The translations under genes were made by a program, and so were the position numbers. A stretch of DNA of 18,116 bases from Treponema sp. (GTDB lineage Bacteria; Spirochaetota; Spirochaetia; Treponematales; Breznakiellaceae), in assembly GCA_031254175.1 (NCBI GenBank), contig JAIRUY010000001.1, forward strand, positions 1 through 18,116. Reading direction: 5' to 3'. The notes below the pieces were generated by a model that did not search any database, had not been told where the DNA came from, and saw nothing but the letters and a program-made list of their open reading frames with translations. Position 1 is the first letter of the stretch. The number at the start of each line of letters is the position of its first letter. This document shows positions 1-6,502 of this stretch, piece by piece.

Positions 1-366
1 TCATCGGTGGCTTACGGCATAGGGGAGGACGAAGGAAGGGCCCTCAATATTAACGCTGATATTGCCGCCGCAAGGATCGCCGCCGCCCTTGGCGCCGAAA
101 AACTCGTGCTTATGACCGATGTCCGGGGTATTTTCCGTGATATTAAGGACGAAAACACCCTTCTTAAGTCTGTCTCAAGACAGCAATTGGAAGAGTTAAA
201 AAAAGAAGGCATTATCAGTCAGGGTATGATCCCAAAGGCGGATTGCTGCGCTATGGCTCTTGACGGCGGAGTAAAAAACGCCCTTATAATAGACGGCCGC
301 CTTCACCACTCCATCCTTATCGAGTTATTTACCGATGAAGGAATTGGGACTATGATTGTCAGATAA
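1..366 (+). CDS. argB: acetylglutamate kinase, C-terminal part (5' end outside window)
   Basis: N-acetylglutamate kinase phosphorylates N-acetylglutamate in the second step of arginine biosynthesis, in the cytoplasm. The reading frame is open from base 1, so the gene is cut by the window edge and only about 121 codons are visible. Diagnostic C-terminal motifs are present: the NINAD stretch near the start, LVLMTDVRGIF, SQGMIPK, and the closing block ending LFTDEGIGTMI. These are the nucleotide-binding and C-terminal elements of the amino-acid kinase fold. The gene ends cleanly in TAA, and infC follows after a short gap with its own promoter, so the two may be separate units. Its presence suggests that the organism makes its own arginine. 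I am confident of the family because the matched blocks are specific to ArgB rather than to other amino-acid kinases. Confidence 0.95.
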   Translation, partial: SSVAYGIGEDEGRALNINADIAAARIAAALGAEKLVLMTDVRGIFRDIKDENTLLKSVSRQQLEELKKEGIISQGMIPKADCCAMALDGGVKNALIIDGRLHHSILIELFTDEGIGTMIVR

Positions 367-392
367 AAAACAGACACAGAAGGCTGTTGCTA

Positions 393-422
393 TAGACAAA
401 GATTGAAAAAATTTGATAAAAT
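393..422 (+). promoter_or_regulatory. probable sigma-70 promoter of the infC operon
   Basis: TAGACA (393-398) and TAAAAT (417-422) each match the vegetative consensus at 5 of 6 positions with an 18-nt spacer. A TGa just before the -10 gives an extended -10 element. Transcription would start near 429-430, just ahead of the ribosome binding site at 434-440. This argues against translation starting at the in-frame TTG at 403. Inferred from sequence only. Confidence 0.55.
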
Positions 423-444
423 AACCACAATAAAAGGGGGCCAG

Positions 445-960
445 TTGGCGGAGAAAGATTTACGCATAAACGAGCAGATTCGGGCGAGGGAGGTTCGCCT
501 GATTTTGGATGATGGAGATCAAGGAGTAATGCCTGTTTCACAGGCGCTTGAAATCGCAAAAGAAGCAGGGCTTGACCTTGTGGAAGTTGCGCCGCAGGCC
601 GTTCCCCCTGTTGTTAAGGTCTTAAATTACGGCAAGTTTAGATTTGAAACCGAAAAAAAACTTAGGGATTCCAAAAAAAAGCAAAAATTGATTAAGCTTA
701 AGGAAATCCGGATGCAGCCCAAGATTGATGATCACGATCTTGGTTTCAAGTCGAAGCACATAAAGGAATTTTTATCCGATGGCAACAAGGTAAAAGTAAC
801 GATTCGTTTCCGCGGACGCGAACTTGCCCATACGGAGCTTGGTTTTGATGTGATGAAAGATGTACTCTCACGTATCGAGGGGGAGTATGTTATGGATAAA
901 CCTCCTGCGATGGAAGGCAGGTTTATGTCCATGGTTCTTGGTCCCAAGCCAAAAAAATAA
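445..960 (+). CDS. infC: translation initiation factor IF-3 (TTG start)
   Basis: IF-3 binds the 30S subunit, prevents premature subunit joining and checks start-codon/initiator-tRNA pairing. The 171-aa product has the standard layout: an N-terminal domain beginning DLRINEQIRAREVRLI, a YGKF-containing helix, a lysine-rich linker, and a C-terminal domain with the FRGRE block and the final MVLGPKPKK tail. The frame is open further upstream from a TTG at 403. I prefer the TTG at 445 because AAAAGGGGG (432-440) lies just before it, because the length then matches the family, and because a promoter overlaps the 403 extension. A non-AUG start is typical for infC and is linked to its self-regulation in other bacteria. 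The L35 gene follows after 20 nt, giving the classic infC-rpmI-rplT order. Confidence 0.95.
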   Translation: MAEKDLRINEQIRAREVRLILDDGDQGVMPVSQALEIAKEAGLDLVEVAPQAVPPVVKVLNYGKFRFETEKKLRDSKKKQKLIKLKEIRMQPKIDDHDLGFKSKHIKEFLSDGNKVKVTIRFRGRELAHTELGFDVMKDVLSRIEGEYVMDKPPAMEGRFMSMVLGPKPKK

Positions 961-980
961 ATTTTATTAAGAGGTGGCAT

Positions 981-1181
981 ATGCCAAAAATGAAAACTAA
1001 AAAGAGCGCGGCAAAGCGTTTTTCCTTTACCGGTACAGGAAAGGTAAAGTATAAAAAGCAAAACCTGCGGCACATTCTTACAAAAAAGTCATCCAAACGC
1101 AAACGGGGTCTGCGTCATGCAGGCATTCTGTCCGATGATAATGTACCGGTCATCAGAAAAAAACTTTTACCCTACGGTTAA
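981..1181 (+). CDS. rpmI: 50S ribosomal protein L35
   Basis: L35 is a small basic protein of the large ribosomal subunit. The 66-aa product begins MPKMKTKKSAAKRF and contains the HILTKKS and KRKRGLR blocks typical of L35, and it ends near LLPYG. Length and charge are normal. The ATG at 981 is preceded by AAGAGGTG at a suitable distance. It lies between infC (20 nt upstream) and rplT (19 nt downstream), in the order conserved across bacteria. In other bacteria this operon is repressed by L20 binding to its mRNA. I did not find an obvious L20-mimic structure in the short leader before infC. Confidence 0.98.
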   Translation: MPKMKTKKSAAKRFSFTGTGKVKYKKQNLRHILTKKSSKRKRGLRHAGILSDDNVPVIRKKLLPYG

Positions 1182-1200
1182 GAGATAAAGAGGTTTAGTT

Positions 1201-1560
1201 ATGGCAAGAGCAATAGACGGTTCCAAAAGAAAGAATCATCGCAAGAAAATTTTAAAACAGACAAAAGGCTACTGGGGAAGGCGGCATTCGAACTTCAAAA
1301 CTGCCAAGGACGCGCTCACCAAGTCGTTGGCTTACGCTTACCGCGACAGAAAAGACAGGAAAGGCGATTTCCGCAGATTGTGGATCATCAGGATCAATGC
1401 GGCCTGCAGAGAACAGGGCGTTTCCTACTCGCGGTTAATTGCCGGGCTTGACAAGGCAGACGTCATTATCGATCGTAAGGCGTTGGCATGGCTCGCGACA
1501 GAAGACACAGCCGCTTTTAAAGCTGTTGTTGATAAAGCGAAGTCCGCTTTAGCGAATTAA
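1201..1560 (+). CDS. rplT: 50S ribosomal protein L20
   Basis: L20 binds 23S rRNA early in large-subunit assembly and often represses its own operon. The 119-aa product shows the typical basic N-terminal extension (RKNHRKKILKQTKGYWGRR), the FRRLWIIRINAACRE block and the SRLIAGL segment, with the normal length for the family. AAAGAGGT lies upstream of the ATG at a good distance. The coiled-coil ZapB-like gene starts only 16 nt after the stop codon, so it is probably on the same transcript. That would tie expression of a likely division protein to the translation operon. Confidence 0.98.
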   Translation: MARAIDGSKRKNHRKKILKQTKGYWGRRHSNFKTAKDALTKSLAYAYRDRKDRKGDFRRLWIIRINAACREQGVSYSRLIAGLDKADVIIDRKALAWLATEDTAAFKAVVDKAKSALAN

Positions 1561-1576
1561 ACCACAGGAGTCAAGA

Positions 1577-2068
1577 ATGGTCAGCCTTGAGCAAGTCCAG
1601 CTTCTTGAGACAAGAGTCTCCAAGGCAATTGAGTATGTAAAAAAAATATCCGCTGAAAACGCCACGCTTGTTTCTGAAAGAGCGGGTTTACAGAAAAAAC
1701 TGGATGCAAATCAAAAACGTATAGACGAACTTGAAGTGCTGGTTATGCGCTTTAAGGAAGATCAGGGCCGTATTGAGGACGGAATTGTTGCCGCCCTTGA
1801 CCGGTTAAGCCAATTTGAAGAAGCGTTTGAAAACAGTCTGAAAGAAAAAGTTCTACCTGAAAAACCTCCGGCAAAACCCCGCGGTAAATCTCACTCATCT
1901 GAAGCTTCCGCAGAGGAGTCTGAAATATTTTTTGAAATACCGCAAGCCAGCGCAAAATCCGGCCAGCCAAAAACGGCTGAACGAAGTTCATCTCAGCCGA
2001 AGGAAGCTGCAAAAGGCAAACCGACAGATGACGACTTTTCTCCAGAAGACGAACTGGACATTTTTTAA
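1577..2068 (+). CDS. coiled-coil, ZapB-like cell-division protein
   Basis: The 163-aa protein has two parts. Residues 1-80 are heptad-rich and charged, including the SERAGLQKKLDANQKRIDELEVL stretch at about residues 34-56, and should form a coiled coil. The rest is Pro/Ser/Glu-rich and probably disordered, ending in an acidic, hydrophobic tail (DDDFSPEDELDIF). There is no signal peptide or membrane segment, so it is cytoplasmic. The stop codon overlaps the ATG of zapA (TAATG), indicating translational coupling. In other bacteria ZapA and the coiled-coil ZapB act together at the Z ring, and the neighbourhood suggests the same here. It is twice the length of E. coli ZapB (about 80 aa), so orthology is uncertain. 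The role is inferred from context and the coiled coil. AGGAG precedes the start codon. Confidence 0.7.
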   Translation: MVSLEQVQLLETRVSKAIEYVKKISAENATLVSERAGLQKKLDANQKRIDELEVLVMRFKEDQGRIEDGIVAALDRLSQFEEAFENSLKEKVLPEKPPAKPRGKSHSSEASAEESEIFFEIPQASAKSGQPKTAERSSSQPKEAAKGKPTDDDFSPEDELDIF

Positions 2069-2403
2069 TGACCAATGAATTATGTCTGGATATTCTGGGA
2101 ACTTCATTTTCTATAACTGTTGATGAAGATGAAGCTTATTTAAAGGAAGTGCTGGCTCAATACCGGGCAGCTGTTGAAAACACAAAGGGCATATCCGGTA
2201 TTAACGAGCCGCTTAATATTGCAGTCTTAACAGGTTTTCTGTTATGCGATGAAATTAACAGGATGAAACAGCAGCTTGAAAAAGAATCTATAGAGGTTAA
2301 TGAACGAACAATGAACCTTATAACTAAACTTGATCAAGCGCTTGCTACTTCCGGCGGTAGTCTTCAGGACACCTGCGCGGCCAAAGGCGGCGCTAATGGG
2401 TAA
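2068..2403 (+). CDS. zapA: cell division protein ZapA
   Basis: ZapA binds FtsZ and bundles protofilaments at the division site. The 111-aa product fits the family: an N-terminal beta region (CLDILGTSFSITVDEDEAYLKEV), a central helix with NIAVLTGFLLCDEINRMKQQL, and a C-terminal helix that in known ZapA proteins forms a tetrameric coiled coil. The last 20 or so residues are Gly/Ala-rich and look like a flexible tail. The ATG overlaps the stop codon of the coiled-coil gene by one base, and the last codons overlap the start of manA by 8 nt, so all three are probably co-translated. ZapA is weakly conserved in sequence. The call rests on the domain pattern plus the ZapB-like neighbour. Confidence 0.82.
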   Translation: MTNELCLDILGTSFSITVDEDEAYLKEVLAQYRAAVENTKGISGINEPLNIAVLTGFLLCDEINRMKQQLEKESIEVNERTMNLITKLDQALATSGGSLQDTCAAKGGANG

Positions 2404-3559
2404 AATCTACAAACTTTCCAATCAAATCAAGCATTATGAATGGGGTTCATGTGATTTAATTCCTCAACTGTTGAATATCAATAATAAAGCGAAAGTTCCC
2501 CATGCGGAAATGTGGATGGGGACTCACAGCGGCGCTCCCTCACAGATAAACGCTGCTTTTCCGGAAGCAAAACAATATTTGGCAGATGTTTCAGGTCAAC
2601 TTCCTTTTCTTATAAAATTAATTGCGGTAGAACAGCAGCTTTCGATTCAGGCTCACCCAAACAAGGAGCAGGCGGCTGAAGGTTTCAGGCAGGAAAATAT
2701 GGCGAATCTGGCAATGAATGATCCGGCGCGGAATTTCAAGGATCCCAACCACAAACCGGAGATACTGTGCGCGATTACTCCTTTTACTTTACTGGCCGGG
2801 TTCAGAAAAGTTGAAAGTATTCAAAAATCTCTTGAAGAAGTTATTTTGATATTACCGCAGCTCAAAGAGATAATTTCCAATTTGTTAAAAGCCCTTATTT
2901 CAGGATCGCTTACGGCCTTCTTTCACATTCTTTTTGATTTTTCCGTTCTGGAGCGTGAATATATTTGTTCTTTAATTCTTGAAAAAGAGCTCAGCAGAGA
3001 AACGCAGGGTATTTCTGCGGAACAGTGGAAGCTGATGCAAAAGCTGGCAGCTATTTACCCCAACGATGCGGCTATATTGTCTCCTCTTTATCTCAACCTG
3101 ATGACATTACAGCCATGGCAGGCGATTTTTGTCCCTACCGGAGTGCTTCATTCATATGTCAGCGGCTTTGGGATTGAACTTATGACTTCCTCGGACAATG
3201 TACTGCGCGGCGGGCTTACTCCAAAATATATCAATGTTCCGCAATTGATAAGTATAATTGATTTTAATTCCTATATGCCTTCAGTTCTTAGTCCCGGCGC
3301 TTCTGCCTGGCATTGCTACCAAACTCCATGCGATGAGTTTACGCTTGCTTTGATGCGGGGTGACGGCAAAGAAAGGAATTTCCCGGAAAAAAGAAACGCA
3401 ATTTGTATTGTTACTGACGGGGAGCTTTATGCCGGCGGTAATAAATTTGTTAAAGGCGAATCATTTTTTATCCCACCGGTTACTGACGGAGAAGCAGTTT
3501 CTTTCAGCGGAAATTATACCCTTTTTGCCGCGTTTGAAGGCAATGATATTTTACTTTAA
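2396..3559 (+). CDS. manA: mannose-6-phosphate isomerase, class I
   Basis: This zinc enzyme interconverts mannose 6-phosphate and fructose 6-phosphate, linking glycolysis to mannose use or GDP-mannose synthesis. In the 387-aa product the predicted zinc ligands are Q85 and H87 (IQAHPN), E122 (HKPE) and H252 (PTGVLHSY). The family block GFGIELMTSSDNVLRGGLTPK is at about 257-277. An open frame continues upstream to 2330, but that part lies inside zapA. The ATG at 2396 has AAAGGCGG (2383-2390) in front and starts the protein at MGKIYKLSNQIKHYEWG, as expected for the family. It overlaps zapA by 8 nt, so it is probably the last gene of the infC operon. A T-run follows the stop codon, but no clear terminator is visible. 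Confidence 0.93.
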   Translation: MGKIYKLSNQIKHYEWGSCDLIPQLLNINNKAKVPHAEMWMGTHSGAPSQINAAFPEAKQYLADVSGQLPFLIKLIAVEQQLSIQAHPNKEQAAEGFRQENMANLAMNDPARNFKDPNHKPEILCAITPFTLLAGFRKVESIQKSLEEVILILPQLKEIISNLLKALISGSLTAFFHILFDFSVLEREYICSLILEKELSRETQGISAEQWKLMQKLAAIYPNDAAILSPLYLNLMTLQPWQAIFVPTGVLHSYVSGFGIELMTSSDNVLRGGLTPKYINVPQLISIIDFNSYMPSVLSPGASAWHCYQTPCDEFTLALMRGDGKERNFPEKRNAICIVTDGELYAGGNKFVKGESFFIPPVTDGEAVSFSGNYTLFAAFEGNDILL

Positions 3560-3580
3560 TTTTTTTTTGTACCTCAACAA

Positions 3581-3621
3581 GCCCGAAGGGCGCAGTTTCC
3601 GCAGCACTGACGCTGTTGCGG
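3581..3621 (+). repeat. two adjacent GC-rich hairpins before the DUF188 gene
   Basis: GCCC-GAA-GGGC (3581-3591) is followed by an 8-bp hairpin (3599-3621, CCGCAGCA paired with TGTTGCGG with one G-T pair). The second ends seven bases before the ATG of the next gene. Neither is followed by a T-run on the + strand, so they are not obvious terminators. The second could restrict ribosome access. Confidence 0.45.
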
Positions 3622-3628
3622 ATGTGTG

Positions 3629-4081
3629 ATGAAAATTCTTGTGGATGCCGATTCCTGTCCAAAGGCCGCAAGGGATCTTGTTCTTCGAAGAGCGGCAAAA
3701 CTTAATCTGCGTATTATATTTGCCGCCAACCGTCCCATTCCCGGTTCGGATGCAATGGAAATGGAAATATGTTCCGGCAAGGAAAATTCCGCAGATGACC
3801 GCATTGTGGAGCTGGCGGAGAAAGGCGATCTTGCCGTTACAAGAGATGTTCCTCTGGCAAAGAGGCTTGTCGAAAAAGATGTTTTTGCACTTGATGACCG
3901 GGGACGCACTTTTAACAAAGAAAACATAAATGAAATTCTGTCGCTTCGTAACTTTACTGTCGGTCTTGCCGATAACGGTTTGGGTATCGAAAGAACAGCA
4001 AACTACGGCAAGAAAGAATTAAAAACTTTCGCCGACAGCCTTGAGAAGTTACTTGCCAAAGCTGCACGCCGCAACTCATAA
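3629..4081 (+). CDS. YaiI/YqxD family protein (DUF188)
   Basis: The 150-aa product belongs to the widespread YaiI/YqxD family of unknown function, which has a PIN-like nuclease fold. Recognisable blocks are the N-terminal KILVDADSCP, ADDRIVELAEKGDLAVTRDVPLA at about 54-76, and FALDDRGRTFNKENI at about 88-102. The conserved aspartates in these blocks match where PIN-like proteins place metal-binding residues. Whether it cuts nucleic acid is unknown. I place the start at ATG 3629. A GTG immediately before it (3626) is also possible. No convincing ribosome binding site is visible, and a hairpin ends at 3621, which is unusual in this window. It is convergent with the HD-GYP gene, 10 nt away. Confidence 0.85.
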   Translation: MKILVDADSCPKAARDLVLRRAAKLNLRIIFAANRPIPGSDAMEMEICSGKENSADDRIVELAEKGDLAVTRDVPLAKRLVEKDVFALDDRGRTFNKENINEILSLRNFTVGLADNGLGIERTANYGKKELKTFADSLEKLLAKAARRNS

Positions 4082-4091
4082 ACGGGCGCAT

Positions 4092-5348
4092 TTACTCAAG
4101 CTTTTCTTCCGGGTACAGAGCCTTTGCGCGTTTGATATTGGGGAGTATTTCCAGGAAACACTCAACCAATTCGGGATCAAATTTCGTTCCTGATAAATTA
4201 CGCACTTCCTGTAATGCATCATCTTCTGTCCAGGGGTCTTTGTATACACGCTTTGAACAAAGAGCGTCATATACATCAGCCAAAGCGACAATTCTGCCTA
4301 CCAACGGAATTTCTTCTCCCTTTTTACCTAACGGATTGCCTTCATCATCAGTCCTTAACGAAATGCCTGTTAAAGGATCCAGCCAGCCGGGGTAACCGGT
4401 GCCGTCCCAGTTTTCATGATGTGTCAGCGCAATGTCTCTGGAAAATTGATCTACAGGAGAATTTATGTCATCAAAAAGATTTGCGCCGCAAATTGTATGA
4501 AACTGCATAATCTTATGTTCTTCCGAAGTAAAACGCCCTGGTTTTTTCAGAATTGAATCGGAAATTGCCACTTTGCCGACATCGTGCAGCATGGCGCTTA
4601 TCCTTAAGTTATCACGAAATTTGTGATGTTCATCTTTTGGGATTTTACGGCGATGAGCCCAGCAATTGTATATTTCTACAGCATAACCGGCAACGCGGTT
4701 TACATGCGTCCCTGTTTCTTTTGGATCGCGGAGTTCGGCCATTTTGATCATTCTTAAAATCATCAACCGGGTATTGTATGCCCGTAAAAGAACCATGGAA
4801 GCGTTGTTTGCAAAATGGCTTAAAAGGAGTTCATGGTCGGATGTAAAAGGGATGATATTTCCGTTTTTATCCTTTGAGTTTAAAACCTGTATGACTCCCA
4901 TCAGCCTTTTATTGGCAGAAACAAGGGGAATTGTCAGGCTGGATATTGTTTTATACCCTGTTAACGTGTCGAATGATGAATTAAAAGAATACGGAGATTC
5001 AGATGGGATATTGTACATGTCAGGTATATTGACCATTTTTCTTTCCAATGCGCAATAGCCGGAAATTGACTTTTCATTGATAGAAATTTCGAAGTGAGAA
5101 AAGATCAATTTTTGCCCTGGCGGAAGGGTCTTCTGCATGGTTTCATTCTGTGAATATTTAAATGAAAGCTTTTCTTCCTTTTTTTTTCCTGCTTCCGGCG
5201 GTATAGTTATATATATTGAGCCCGCATCGGCGCGGACTACCCTTCTTGCTTCAAGAAGTATTCTTTCAAGCAATATATCAAGATCCTGGATTTGGTTTAA
5301 TTCAACGTCCAAACGAACTATTTCTTTAAAGCTTACTTCATTGCTCAT
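4092..5348 (-). CDS. GAF and HD-GYP cyclic-di-GMP phosphodiesterase
   Basis: The 418-aa protein has an N-terminal GAF sensor domain (about 15-190) and a C-terminal HD-GYP domain (about 195-405). HD-GYP enzymes hydrolyse cyclic di-GMP and so control motility and surface behaviour. The catalytic signature is intact: H255-D256 with G258-K259 (LHDVGK), H310-H311-E312, D315-G316 and the G318-Y319-P320 motif, then D358 in ALADVYDAL. There is no signal peptide or membrane segment, so it is likely a cytoplasmic sensor. About 25 residues (321-345) lie between GYP and the EEIPLVGRI strand, longer than the short loop usual in the family. The start is preceded by GGAGAAAG on the minus strand. It is divergent from the 196-aa gene, and the two promoters appear to overlap. 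The GAF ligand cannot be read from the sequence. Confidence 0.93.
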   Translation of the reverse strand: MSNEVSFKEIVRLDVELNQIQDLDILLERILLEARRVVRADAGSIYITIPPEAGKKKEEKLSFKYSQNETMQKTLPPGQKLIFSHFEISINEKSISGYCALERKMVNIPDMYNIPSESPYSFNSSFDTLTGYKTISSLTIPLVSANKRLMGVIQVLNSKDKNGNIIPFTSDHELLLSHFANNASMVLLRAYNTRLMILRMIKMAELRDPKETGTHVNRVAGYAVEIYNCWAHRRKIPKDEHHKFRDNLRISAMLHDVGKVAISDSILKKPGRFTSEEHKIMQFHTICGANLFDDINSPVDQFSRDIALTHHENWDGTGYPGWLDPLTGISLRTDDEGNPLGKKGEEIPLVGRIVALADVYDALCSKRVYKDPWTEDDALQEVRNLSGTKFDPELVECFLEILPNIKRAKALYPEEKLE

Positions 5349-5366
5349 TCTTTCTCCGGCTGTTAC

Positions 5367-5415
5367 TTGATCGTATTGGCTTTCATATTATACTTTAATA
5401 CAAAGAGGTAAATAA
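5367..5415. promoter_or_regulatory. overlapping divergent promoters
   Basis: For the + strand, TTGATC (5367-5372) and TATACT (5389-5394), 16 nt apart, precede the 196-aa gene. For the - strand, a perfect TATAAT (complement of 5387-5392) with a weak TTATTT -35 (complement of 5410-5415), spaced 17 nt, faces the HD-GYP gene. The -10 elements overlap, so the two genes could compete for polymerase. Confidence 0.45.
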
Positions 5416-5419
5416 CGCA

Positions 5420-6010
5420 ATGAGACAAATAAAAACCGCTCTGGAAATAGCTCTGGAAAGAACCGAAAATGTGAAGACAAACAGAGCCAACATAGATCAA
5501 TTTGAAGCAAAACAGCTTGGAAAAAAACTCGCCAATGCCTTTCTGGCGGGAGAAGCTGATTTGACAGATAAAATAAAGGATACACCGGAAGGGCAGAAAG
5601 AAAGCCTGAAAGAGGGGATTTTTAGCGTGCTGATTTCTCAAATCACTCTGCCGGCAGGAAAAGATGACGATGAACGCCTTGATAAAGTCGGAAAAGGCCT
5701 TCAAACAATTATAAACACAAAACAGTTTACTTCTCTTTTCCAGCAGCTGATGCAGGTATTTTCGCGGTATTTGCAGGAAGCTGCCGGTTTCGAGCAAGTT
5801 ATCCGCCAGCAATACGGCCCTAAGTTGCGTCAAAAAGAAGAAGAACTTTCCCGCAGGCTGGGCAGGGAGGTTCGTATTGATCCGTTCAAAGACCCTGAAT
5901 TTGTAGCGTTTTTTAACCAGAATATAAACGCCTTAAAAGGCAATTACGAAGCAATTATAGAACAGGCAAAGGAAGATATTCGCAGCTTTTTTGAATCCGG
6001 CAATGAATAA
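5420..6010 (+). CDS. uncharacterised helical cytoplasmic protein
   Basis: I do not recognise a characterised family in this 196-aa product. It is charged, has no signal peptide or membrane segment, and looks almost entirely alpha-helical. Residues 1-45 form a basic helical segment. Residues 78-85 (LPAGKDDD) are a likely loop. The second half holds an amphipathic stretch (about 101-118, FTSLFQQLMQVFSRYLQE) and an EEELSRRLGREVRIDPFKDPEF block, with a final helix ending FFESGNE. It resembles spirochaete hypothetical proteins in character, which is an impression and not a database result. AAAGAGGT lies 11 nt before the ATG at 5420. It is divergent from the HD-GYP gene, with overlapping promoters, and convergent with the DRTGG gene (3 nt apart). 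A regulatory link with the HD-GYP protein is possible but unproven. Confidence 0.8.
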   Translation: MRQIKTALEIALERTENVKTNRANIDQFEAKQLGKKLANAFLAGEADLTDKIKDTPEGQKESLKEGIFSVLISQITLPAGKDDDERLDKVGKGLQTIINTKQFTSLFQQLMQVFSRYLQEAAGFEQVIRQQYGPKLRQKEEELSRRLGREVRIDPFKDPEFVAFFNQNINALKGNYEAIIEQAKEDIRSFFESGNE

Positions 6011-6013
6011 TTG

Positions 6014-6370
6014 TTAGATTGTCCTGGTTCCGCCTGTTCGTAATCCCGCTTCGTAGAGTTTTCCGCAGGAAATAAACATAGGGAGTTTCGTTCCGGCAAG
6101 AATAATATCGGCTTCCTGAGCCATTTCTATCATGTCCCGGCCGGGGATTTTACCGCGTACAAAGATTACAGCATGAATGTCCAAGAGTTCCGCAGTACGT
6201 ATTACCTGGGGATTTACAAGGCCGGTTAAGAGCAATACTTTGTCTTTCACAAAAGCCATTACATCACTCATTAAATCCGCGCCGCAAGCTGAGGATATTT
6301 CAAGGCCTCCCAGTTCTTCCCCTATAAAAAATTGTCCTTCCAAAAGAGTAACTGCTTCATCTACGGTCAT
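6014..6370 (-). CDS. stand-alone DRTGG-domain protein
   Basis: The 118-aa protein matches the DRTGG domain, a small alpha/beta module also found in phosphotransacetylase-like and CBS-containing proteins and as single-domain proteins near [FeFe]-hydrogenase genes in anaerobes. Supporting features are the SACGADLMSDVMAFVKDKVLLL block (about 27-48), the AVIFVRGKIPGRDMIEMA block (about 68-85) and the FISCGKLYEAGL end. Its function is unknown; a regulatory or ligand-binding role is usually assumed. It is cytoplasmic. The ATG at 6370 has a strong GGAGG four bases upstream on the minus strand. The gene is divergent from the lysine-rich small gene across a 132-bp region with a strong dyad. No hydrogenase genes lie in the window, so that association cannot be tested here. 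Confidence 0.75.
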   Translation of the reverse strand: MTVDEAVTLLEGQFFIGEELGGLEISSACGADLMSDVMAFVKDKVLLLTGLVNPQVIRTAELLDIHAVIFVRGKIPGRDMIEMAQEADIILAGTKLPMFISCGKLYEAGLRTGGTRTI

Positions 6371-6397
6371 TATTCCTCCAAATTTCTATTCAACAAA

Positions 6398-6444
6398 CTA
6401 TAGAGAGGCTTTTCCAAAACTTCAGCTTTTGGAAACAGCTATAG
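6398..6444. repeat. strong dyad in divergent intergenic region
   Basis: A perfect 9-bp stem TTTCCAAAA (6411-6419) / TTTTGGAAA (6427-6435) encloses a 7-nt loop. It is flanked by a second pair, CTATAG (6398-6403 and 6439-6444), which can also base-pair. The dyad lies between the DRTGG gene (-) and the small lysine-rich gene (+). It could be a regulator-binding site or an RNA hairpin. There is no clear T-run, so a terminator role is unlikely. A -10-like TATACT follows at 6460-6465. Confidence 0.6.
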
Positions 6445-6502
6445 ACATATTCATATTATTATACTATTTTTATGATTATGTAAAGCCCAAAGGGAGGATA
6501 CT

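Noticed and set aside
367..444. L20-binding autoregulatory leader before infC
   Set aside because: The predicted transcript leader is only about 15 nt, and no long-range pairing resembling the L20 site of 23S rRNA could be seen.
3577..3588. 12-base match AACAAGCCCGAA shared with 12858-12869
   Set aside because: Both copies lie in intergenic sequence, but twelve bases without longer flanking similarity can occur by chance; only a genome-wide count could make it meaningful.
5363..5833. 156-codon open frame on the - strand opposite the 196-aa gene
   Set aside because: The + strand frame has a good ribosome binding site and promoter and a normal charged protein composition; the reverse product is Phe/Cys/Leu-rich with no signal or domain.
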